Positions 58,101-64,000 of a DNA stretch of 64,000 bases are shown here, piece after piece. A model generated the notes under the pieces. The model did no database searches and had not been told where the DNA came from. It was given only the letters and a program-made list of their open reading frames with translations. Origin of the DNA: Siphonodentalium dalli (lineage: Eukaryota; Mollusca; Scaphopoda; Gadilida; Siphonodentaliidae); contig CP136062.1 in assembly GCA_032622095.1 (NCBI GenBank), positions 135,694,960 through 135,758,959 of the forward strand, read 5' to 3'. The number at the start of each line of letters is the position of its first letter. Within the stretch, counting starts at the first letter, position 1. Made by a program: the position numbers and the translations under genes.

Positions 58101-61100
58101 ACAAAAATGTCCCGTACGACACCCAACTATTATGCCATATTATAGAAAAATTCTTTGCTCAATGTCATGAACTATGATTCCAAGAGTTTGACCTAGGAAT
58201 GAGTGATAATTAAACACTAAATATTGTCTGCAAACTTCAATCAATTAATCGCCAGAAGCTGGAGTGTTTTCAAAATGTCCCGTACAACACCAAAATAATC
58301 GCCCAAAACGTGTTATTTATAAACATTTTGTTCAACGAAATATGGCCATATTACCACTTGAGTATCACAACATTTGGCTGTATTACCACTAGGGCCCGAC
58401 GAATCGGCAATTTCAACATCGAATCGAATCTCGAATCGAATCATGATAATGATTCGAAATCGAATCGAATCTTTTTAAAACACTTTAGTAGATTGGCGGT
58501 ACCGATCAGTGGAAGGTACGAGCAAAAATGGGGCAAGTCCAATGATTTTATAACGTCAGTGAGATAACTCAGATTACGAAGGAGGTTCATTAAACTTAAC
58601 TTCTATGACATGATATCAACAATTTAATCACAGTTTAATATATGAGAATGGCACGACATCATTTCATATTTTGTGGCACTGCCACTATGCGTGAAGTTCG
58701 TGAAAGTAAGCAGTTTGGAACTTTGGAGTCAATGGAGTCTGATTCGAGTCATTGCAACTGGAAGCTCTTCTGCGCATGTACGCTTCACCCTGTCACGCAC
58801 AGCAGGCACGCGCGATATCAAAATTGCGCATCGTGACTTGGGAATGGCGCATACGCAAACAGGATTACAGGAACTATATATAGTATCCCAATTTGGGCCT
58901 GTCCATCGGATCAATTGAGTTGTCATGAAAGCTAAATAGTCAACCATATTCCATTTCCCGGATAACATATTCTGTATAAAGATCTTGATCGGATTTAGAC
59001 ACGACATGTTAGAGCCCAAAATGTTTATTTAATATATTTATATCGTATTAAGTTTTAAATTAAAAAAATATATATTATTTGATTGAGCTGAGTAACGCAA
59101 TATAGGCTTTGCTAGTAAGAATGTCAAATACCGATATACAAATATGTCCCACAAGAAATTCACTCGCTTCTGCAGCTGGGGCCGGGCAAAATCGCGACAT
59201 TGCTGTTTTTGTGTGGTGGAGGAAACCCGTGTGCGCTACGATTATGGTACAACCGATGAACATGTGAACCACCACAGACCTACCATGCAGCAGGTTGCAC
59301 GAGTAACCCACCGACCTGCCACGAGTAACCAGCGCTGGGACTGGGAGGCCAATATATATATATATATATAAGCAGTGGGCTATTGGACAACTTACCCTAT
59401 ACACATTGGACCACGGAGGTCCCCGATGGTCGCGGAAGGAGCCTCAGGTTAAGTATTGGGGATATAAATCATATAATGAATGTTTTGTATATATAATGCA
59501 GTCTATTATCGGTGATAAAGGACTTCTATACAACGATTCGAAATATCACGCATCACACAACCGGTTTCGAATCGAATCGAATCGGAATTTAAGATTCGAA
59601 ATCGAATCGAATCTCGAAGCTTCATCGGGCCCTAATTACCACTTGATTTTAGATTTATCCATCTTCATCTGCAATCTTGTCTGAGACCGTCCGTTTGACA
59701 ACGTGTTTCTGGGCCACATATGATTGCACATTTTGAGAAATAACAAACTTCAAAAATTGATATCTTATCACTCGGAGCTTTGATGGGTGGGTTCCTCGAC
59801 TCAAAGCCAAAGAAATAGTACTTTAGGAGTGTTAATTCGGATAGTGCATCTTTAACCACTAACTCTGCAACAGAAACCTATCTAAATTTCAAATTGTGGA
59901 TGAACTGGAGAATAATTTTTGAATTCTTTACATTTCTGCATAAAATTGCAAATAAAATTGTTTGATGAGGCCCACTTTTTGGTGATAAGGCAGGTGACTG
60001 AGAACACAGTATTTATATTTATTTGGCACAAGGCATCAGACTGTTCAGATATGGTAAGTGGATTTACCCAAACTGGGTGAGATATAATCTAAAATTATTA
60101 ACATACCAGTCACCCATGTGAATCACTCGGGATGCCATCAGCTTTAACACTCTTAGCTTTTCTTTCATTACTTTGGCACTCAAATGTTGCAAGGTCCAGT
60201 CCCAATTATAATCGTCAAAGGAACAGAAGTCCTGAAATTGAAACAGCAATCAGACATTGCCTACGCTGAATAAAAGAACATTCTCATTTAAACATAAAAA
60301 ATTATGTATAAGTAATTTGGAAGTAGTGACAATATTGGTTGATAAATACATGAATTTGATTCATCATATCATGGATACGCTTATACACGTTTCGCCGATC
60401 ATCCATTCCTCAACCGAATGGTGCCAGTTCAGAAAATTTAAACTGCACCATTAGGTTTCTTATATCACGGACATGACATGTATCTACATTTGGAGGAAAT
60501 CGGTGATAAAAATGTTGTTATAAATTTTTGTGTTCATCCCTCAATCCTCATCCCTGAAACCAGAGCTATCACGTTAGTAGCAATTTGGATCACACCATGG
60601 ATTCCATGTAAAATGGAGATAACAAGATATATGTATGGTGGAAATTGGAGACAAATTTTTTTTTGCCCCTCCACGAACCCCCCCATCGCTGACTCGAGTG
60701 GCGCAACTGATGTATCTTTGAATCATACACCTGTTAGACCCCTTTGGAGCTTTCCAGATGGTCCCTCAATAATTTCTATAGTGGACAGACATACATTCAC
60801 AAATATATATAAGATTATCAGCAGTTTTCAATTTTGCTCACAGATGTGAGTGAAATGCTCTTTATTGCCACCATATGAGGAATATACTGACCATGCACAC
60901 TCTTCACTGATTCATGCCCTGCACTAGTCTGCAGATTCAAAATCAGATATAGAATCGGAAAACCGATGTCGACATCGAATCGAATCTCGAATCCAATCAG
61001 CTAGCTACCAGTCCAGAACGTAGGACTTCAAAGTCAGTCCAGATTTTATTGCTATACAGTGGCATCAAATTTAAGTTTAAGTATGTTACACAGAAAATAG

Positions 61101-63920
61101 AATTGCATGTGCAATTCTCCGGTTCTATAAGTTATATACATGTATATTTTGATTATGTTTTATTAATTGAAGTAAATTGTTTCAAAGTACAGTTAAGTGA
61201 GTGTGCAAATATAATTATGCAGTTTATCACTAGCCTGGCGAAAAGAATCCTTTCATGATGGGAGCTGCGCTGGTGCAGCATTAAAGATCCTGTGCATTCT
61301 CTTATATATGCGAGTCTCCCATAGGGAGCTTTGCATATATTAGAGAATACACTGGCTTGTAATGTCAAGGTAATTATTATTAGGCCAATGTATTCTCTTA
61401 TATTCCCAATGGGAGACTCGCATATATAAGAGAACACATTGGCACAGGGTTGTTTGCAAAATGCTCCAGTCATGGATGGGTTAAATACAAGTGCATTAGA
61501 AATCACATTCAGTGATGGGAAATGTTCAGATTATAAGTTGAAATAGTTGTTTGTTGAATTTACTATCTGAACATTTCCTAAGGGAACTACTCATCAATGA
61601 GCATCTAGTATAGAAAGGTTTAAATCTCAGTCTGCACATGATTTTGCTTTATAAATATATTGTGGTTTTATTTACCCTCAAACACTCGCAAACTATTGAC
61701 TTCAGTCTTTAAAAATGGACATTTAATATTTTTATCAATATATTACCTTTGCGTGTTTTTTTATTTCATTCCAGAACTGCCTAGTAAATGTCATTCCCAT
61801 ATTGTGTTTTGATGATATCCACAAACCACTTTCCACCTGAAATTTGAGAACATTGAACAATTATGGCAAATATGAATGCATTTGGCTTGACAGAGAATAG
61901 TTTGTGAGCTTGAATCACAGTTTGAAAAATTTAGGCCAAACAGTAGCCCATAAAATTAAAGACAAATGGCAATAATCATATAACTTATATGCATATATAT
62001 ATATAGGTTATTCCTTATCTTCATTAAGCTGAAGTATTAAAGGAGGTGCATATGCAATTTTTATGTGTCATTTTACACATTATATATTTTTTATTTTCTG
62101 TGATTATTAAAAATATGATAAAAACTCTTGATTGGGTACAGGTTGATTATAGAAGTTTGAAGTGGTCATTGTCTAGGGCAGATTTGAATTGGTCCAAACT
62201 GTGAGTGTTTCAATAGCAAGTTCAAGAGTATTTGATGCAAGTAGGATAAAAGAGGTGCAGATGTAGTTTGGTCCAATGTAATACAGTACATACAAACTTA
62301 TGGCCTCTAGGTGTCGTGAGAGGGCAGCATCTCGTATGTTAACAATGTTGTTTTTTATTTTGTAGAATAGGATGAGTGATGTATATAAGCACCACTGTTA
62401 TAGAGAGGACCATTTTAGATGTTGTAGTATGTCTGAGACACTGCTATGATAGTTATATCTGTTTGTTGTGTACATATTATACATGTGTTACATATTTTCC
62501 ATTATTTAGAGGGACACTAACAATTACAGAATTAATTTAATAACAAGAGCATTGCCAGGGTGAGGCAAAATACACCAGTGGTAATTCCAACTATTAAGGG
62601 CCATAACTATGTTGGAAATTGGCGGGCGGAACCTATATTCGAACTTGGCATGTATTTTGGGTGGGCCAGTAAACTCACTTACCAAATCTCATTCGATTCA
62701 TTTCAGACTTACTAAAGTTATCAAATGGAAATGAAAAAAGAGAACGTACGGACAGATGACTAGACTGACAGATGGACGGACCAATAACATAATATGCCCC
62801 GTTTTTTTTTTTAAATTTCTGAATTTCTATAATGCTGGTAGGCATGCTGTTAAGAAGCTGTACTGTTATATTTCCTAAATGTCATTTTTGCAGTGGTTGA
62901 CTTTAATATCTGAACAAATCGAAGAAAACCTGGTGTCTGTATGAAACATTCAATAACTGATATATTTTTAAATAATGCAACAATGGCAGTGCTGGTGCTT
63001 GAAAAATGACAGTAATAGCAATCTTGATTATGGTCGGTTTGCAACAATCAACACAATTCATTATTAAATATTTTTATGAAATATGTTTTTGAATGTTTAA
63101 AGACATATTATGGACTTGTTCGGGTGCGTGAAACTGATAAGTTAGTACTCAGACCTGGGGAATGTAGCATTCAAATAACATCGCTGAAACTTTCAAAGAA
63201 ATCGACCATTCGACTCTATCGAAAACATCATCTGAACTGCGCTGAATTGTAAATATTTACATCTGGATTCGGGACGCTACTATCAGCGATAATCAAACAT
63301 AAATGATTTCGCCATCGAGAGTCATTGTATTTAATTAATATATCAGAATTACAGTGTGTGTGTTGTAAATTTGGATTAATATTCCTAAAAATAACTACTT
63401 TGAGCAAGATTATTCTCCATTTCTACCGGAGTGTTTCACATCACTTTAATACACACAACAGTGTTTTTAACAGCACCATAACATATTAGAAGGACCACTT
63501 AACCAGGGATGAAAATATGTTGTTGTTGTAACTGGAGGTCAGGAAACCTTGAATACATCCCTTCCATGACTGGAGCTTCCTGAAATTTTGCGAAAACCCT
63601 GTGCCAATGTATTCTCTTAAATATGCGAATCTCCCATAGGGAGCCTTGAATATATAAGAGAATACATTGGCCTAACAATATTTACCTTGACCTTGTAGGC
63701 CAGAACATCCTCTTATATATTCAAGGCTCCCTATGGGAGACTTGCATATACTTATAAGAGAATGCAATGGCACATAATCTTTGATGCTGCACCAGCACAG
63801 CTCCCATCATGAAAGGGTTAAATTGTACTGAGAATGGTACTCACCTTCCCAGCATTGGCCTTGAAGTTCTGGTTTTTGTCGTAATTACCCAGAGCTAAAA
63901 TCTTGCACTCTTTACACTCT
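51886..63920 (-). CDS. MGAT2: MGAT2-like N-acetylglucosaminyltransferase II, last four exons (partial)
   Basis: GT16-family enzyme that adds beta-1,2-GlcNAc to the alpha-1,6 mannose arm in the Golgi, the committed step to complex N-glycans. Exons in transcript order: 63845-63920, 61747-61836, 60107-60231, 51886-52117; they join in phase to 173 residues plus stop TGA. Landmarks shared with vertebrate MGAT2: ECKECKILALGNY, WISSKHNMGM, FCSFDDYNWDWTLQHLS, RVIHMGDCGIHHK, NNKQY-like SDNKQYLFP and NGGWGDLRDHKLC. The D-C junction codon TGC is split by the last intron (TG|GTATGT...TTTCAG|C). The N-terminal membrane anchor and the metal-binding acidic motif lie outside the window. The gene is interrupted here by introns; vertebrate MGAT2 has an intronless coding region. 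A paralogous GT16 member cannot be excluded. Confidence 0.93.
52118..53205 (-). other. Start of the 8-kb last MGAT2-like intron, no gene seen
   Basis: ORFs of 147 (-, 52517-52960) and 78 (+) codons overlap each other and show no recognisable domain. Confidence 0.5.
53206..53351 (-). repeat. Dispersed repeat F, copy 4, first segment
   Basis: Reverse orientation of 38985-39115 ('ggtactcaatctgatcagaa', 'ttagttatcagaatcattta', 'ctatggtatcaaatttccca'). It stops at AAAA where the GGGCGATT transposon begins and resumes at 58305. Confidence 0.85.
53713..53930. promoter_or_regulatory. Left-arm cluster of TGTCCCGTACAACAC motifs (4 copies)
   Basis: Exact copies at 53713-53727 (+), 53878-53892 (+), 53901-53915 (-) and 53916-53930 (+). 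The last three lie within 53 bp and form an inverted pair with an 8-bp gap followed by a direct abutting copy. They lie 360-580 bp inside the left terminus. Probably binding sites for the element's transposase or a regulator. Confidence 0.7.
54628..56694 (+). CDS. Transposase-like protein of the GGGCGATT transposon, 688 aa
   Basis: Intronless ORF; an in-frame TAA at 54607-54609 supports this ATG. Residues 1-75 are highly basic (RRHREKLRQKDPDFLKKERE), probably DNA-binding. Cysteines at 230, 232, 260, 268, 273 and 276 suggest a zinc-binding insert. The core from about 355 carries VLQMDFAMNYSCEYQHEVQS, with D365, then WTDGPSSEFKN with D447, then FATSHGKGIVDGVGG with H482 and D488. This spacing resembles an RNase H-fold DDE/DDD catalytic core, but the third acidic residue is uncertain. 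Residues 608-672 (FSIGDWVVVKYDDAHFPGEI ... KWPNKLDKIYY) look like a small SH3/Tudor-like barrel. Similar large 'uncharacterized' proteins occur in cnidarians, insects and molluscs by my recollection. It is the only gene of its element and opposes the MGAT2-like gene in whose intron it sits. Confidence 0.85.
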   Translation: MDSSPTKRKRLSNSEKCRRHREKLRQKDPDFLKKERERIANVRIKQKLVMDEEEKYLKRKQETRRKYIYRKIKEQPSTSVENEQLKTPYNSKNTFGKAVSRCFRALPSSPHKQKAVVGGLAKRIGVKCQLDMDNSMCSPSQFSDDLTESVLGFYFRPDIVFTMPGMKDEMTFWINGKKTKERKYYLTMFLREVHSLFREIHPEYKISYSKFCTLRPKNVLLLKDTPADQCKCKTHENLMLQLKGLKITYVSSSFWNNILCDNTPNSKCWRTECEECAGGKKFVTDLDIDKPVTWKEWERVETLAENGKKIHTLKLVFYEECVGFLIDRIRENMDYVVIHINVKRIQAQDFEDDKASPGVRVLQMDFAMNYSCEYQHEVQSALWSRQSVMLYTAAVINNKHVKTYLICSDSKDKGKDAVFTFTDLLYDRIIETDPNERNQFDEDIWTDGPSSEFKNRYMVKLLCHLSLKHNKNFTWKYFATSHGKGIVDGVGGRAKSLIRTAVMSKKDDAVVVQSSRDFCNAASTLMHKTEIFHVGNFDIESHISKLQPWLDVCSVEGIRNMHIINFDCDRKVVKLWENSLESQHLIELMYYSGSTNEACSAINSNVSHPAFSIGDWVVVKYDDAHFPGEITVVHGQDIEVSVMHPSGNNYKWPNKLDKIYYKCNDIVKKIKAPKVVGSRGQFAFDDEI
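57220..57225 (+). terminator. Candidate AATAAA downstream of the transposase gene
   Basis: A canonical AATAAA lies about 525 bp after the stop codon in AT-rich sequence, well inside the right arm of the element. Confidence 0.35.
57707..58290 (+). promoter_or_regulatory. Right-arm cluster of TGTCCCGTACRACAC motifs (6 copies)
   Basis: Copies at 57707-57721 (ACGACAC variant), 57729-57743, 57896-57910 (ends CAT), 57919-57933, 58108-58122 (ACGACAC variant) and 58276-58290. All are on the plus strand. The first four form two pairs with start-to-start spacing of 22-23 bp, about two helical turns. The last lies 14 bp from the right end. Confidence 0.72.
58305..58389 (-). repeat. Dispersed repeat F, copy 4, second segment
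   Basis: 'aaaacgtgttatttataaac' followed by 'attttgttcaacgaaatatg' continues the repeat cut at 53351. It is cut again at 58389 by the hAT element. Confidence 0.85.
58390..59634. mobile_element. hAT element with 8-bp TSD and clustered CGAATCGAATC ends
   Basis: TIRs TAGGGCCCGACGAATC and inverse GCTTCATCGGGCCCTA. The repeat ATTACCAC flanks it (58382-58389, 59635-59642). Both subterminal parts have multiple 'atcgaatcga' strings. The 1,245-bp interior has short overlapping ORFs only, and a SINE-like piece at 59140-59375. Confidence 0.88.
59140..59375 (-). repeat. SINE-like segment inside the hAT element
   Basis: 'cgcgacattgctgtttttgt' then 'gtggtggaggaaacccgt' matches the central part of the SINE at 51384 (about 75% by eye), but the adjoining head sequence differs. 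An (AT)n run follows at 59352-59370. Possibly a different SINE family sharing a central domain. Confidence 0.45.
59635..59860 (-). repeat. Dispersed repeat F, copy 4, third segment
   Basis: 'ttagatttatccatcttcat' to 'tttgatgggtgggttcctcg' and 'gtgttaattcgga' completes the repeat in reverse orientation. Confidence 0.82.
60107..60231 (-). CDS. MGAT2: MGAT2-like exon with FDDYNWDWTLQHLS
   Basis: Bounded by ATTTCAG and GTATGT. Encodes DFCSFDDYNWDWTLQHLSAK and on to SRVIHMGD plus TG of a split Cys codon. Reading through the donor gives a short tail ending in a stop, which lacks the family's conserved C-terminus, so splicing to 52117 is preferred. Confidence 0.95.
60232..61246 (-). other. MGAT2-like intron, nothing recognised apart from a hAT-like remnant
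   Basis: 'gacatcgaatcgaatctcga' near 60968 resembles the ends of the hAT at 58390. The 123-codon ORF at 60478 (+) has no recognisable product. Confidence 0.45.
61247..61484 (+). mobile_element. TTAA double-hairpin MITE
   Basis: 'atcctttcatgatgggagct' to GCTCCAGTCATGGATGGG|TTAA; both hairpins present, left TTAA lost. Confidence 0.78.
61506..61608. repeat. Diverged relative of the 43315 palindrome
   Basis: 'atgttcagattataagttga' and 'ttgaatttactatctgaaca' form an imperfect inverted pair around 'gttgtttg'. Confidence 0.6.
61747..61836 (-). CDS. MGAT2: MGAT2-like exon with WISSKHNMGM
   Basis: 90 bp, phase 0 at both ends, bounded by AATTTCAG and GTAATA. Reads VESGLWISSKHNMGMTFTRQ then FWNEIKKHAK, matching the KHNMG..LTR segment of the family. 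Confidence 0.95.
61837..63555 (-). repeat. MGAT2-like intron with a pearl-like core fragment E (62575-62812)
   Basis: 'gggccataactatgttggaa', 'gaacttggcatgtattttgg' and 'gacagatggacggaccaata' define the fragment. Nothing else was recognised. Confidence 0.55.
63556..63821 (-). mobile_element. TTAA double-hairpin MITE beside an MGAT2-like exon
   Basis: 'tcccttccatgactggagct' to ATCATGAAAGGG|TTAA. Its right edge is only 24 bp from the exon end at 63845. Confidence 0.82.
63845..63920 (-). CDS. MGAT2: MGAT2-like exon with ECKECKILALGNY
   Basis: 76 bp. The acceptor is CACCACAG and the donor GTGAGT. One base of a split codon is followed by ECKECKILALGNYDKNQNFK and ANAGK, which aligns with the CPGCDVLSLGTY region of vertebrate MGAT2. 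Earlier exons are beyond the window. Confidence 0.9.
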
Positions 63921-64000
63921 CTGTGGTGAGGAAATTACAGAATTATTTGTTGTTTCAATCAAGAAATTTGTGCCTTTCAAACCTTTTGAAACACTCAAGT

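Larger units (their letters stand above)
53352..58304 (+). mobile_element. Intact 4,953-bp DNA transposon of unassigned superfamily
   Basis: Ends are GGGCGATTCTTTG on the left and the inverse of GGGCGATTATTTTGG on the right. AAAA lies directly outside both ends (53348-53351, 58305-58308). The flanks join into the sequence seen uninterrupted at 38941-38990 (reverse strand CCCAAAACGTG), so the boundaries are precise. One 688-codon gene occupies 54628-56694. Ten copies of a 15-bp motif lie in the left (1,276 bp) and right (1,610 bp) arms. No nested insertion or frame break was seen. A 4-bp TSD alone does not decide the superfamily. Confidence 0.88.

Noticed and set aside
60064..60249. Unspliced reading of the FDDYNWDW exon ending DWYVNNFRLYLTQFG
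   Set aside because: The tail replaces the conserved GDCGIHHK segment, which is found in phase at 52117 behind a good acceptor. The tail is intron sequence.

Overview
The window is animal nuclear DNA. It is AT-rich and intron-rich, and most of its length is transposon-derived. Two conserved protein-coding genes could be reconstructed exon by exon from splice sites and reading phase. The repeats include modular elements with tetranucleotide (GTCC/GACG) microsatellites beside tandem cores of about 150-190 bp, and a tRNA-derived SINE. That repeat style is known from bivalves and other molluscs (pearl/CvA-like elements), so a mollusc or another lophotrochozoan is my best guess. This is an inference and not a species call.

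Layout: 1-1310 holds two AT-rich, palindrome-rich tandem arrays. 2.3-12.2 kb is a field of dispersed repeats: a hAT copy with an 8-bp target duplication, a Mutator-like MITE with a 9-bp duplication, a Harbinger-like element, and three or four pearl-like arrays, two of them inserted inside a third. 12.3-27.06 kb carries a complete seven-exon coding sequence (+) for ZRANB1/TRABID, the K29/K33-linkage deubiquitinase (714 aa: three NZF fingers, AnkUBD, OTU domain). Its introns hold MITEs, a second hAT element, a truncated SINE and small duplicated pieces of exons 4 and 5. 27.26-30.32 kb is a third hAT insertion that starts just past the ZRANB1 polyadenylation signal and is itself interrupted.

30.3-51 kb has no recognisable host gene. 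It is dominated by MITEs, above all a family bounded by TTAA with two internal hairpins (about 13 copies in the window), plus foldback palindromes and pearl-like elements. 51.89-64 kb (-) holds the last four coding exons of an MGAT2-like gene (alpha-1,6-mannosyl-glycoprotein 2-beta-N-acetylglucosaminyltransferase, GT16); its 5' part lies beyond the window. A tRNA-SINE sits in its probable 3' UTR.

The most striking object lies in the last MGAT2 intron, on the opposite strand: an apparently intact 4,953-bp DNA transposon (53352-58304). It has TIRs starting GGGCGATT, an AAAA target duplication, ten copies of a 15-bp motif (consensus TGTCCCGTACAACAC) in its two arms, and one intact 688-codon intronless gene for a transposase-like protein that I cannot place in a named superfamily. 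It is inserted in an older dispersed repeat that a hAT-like element later (or independently) split again.
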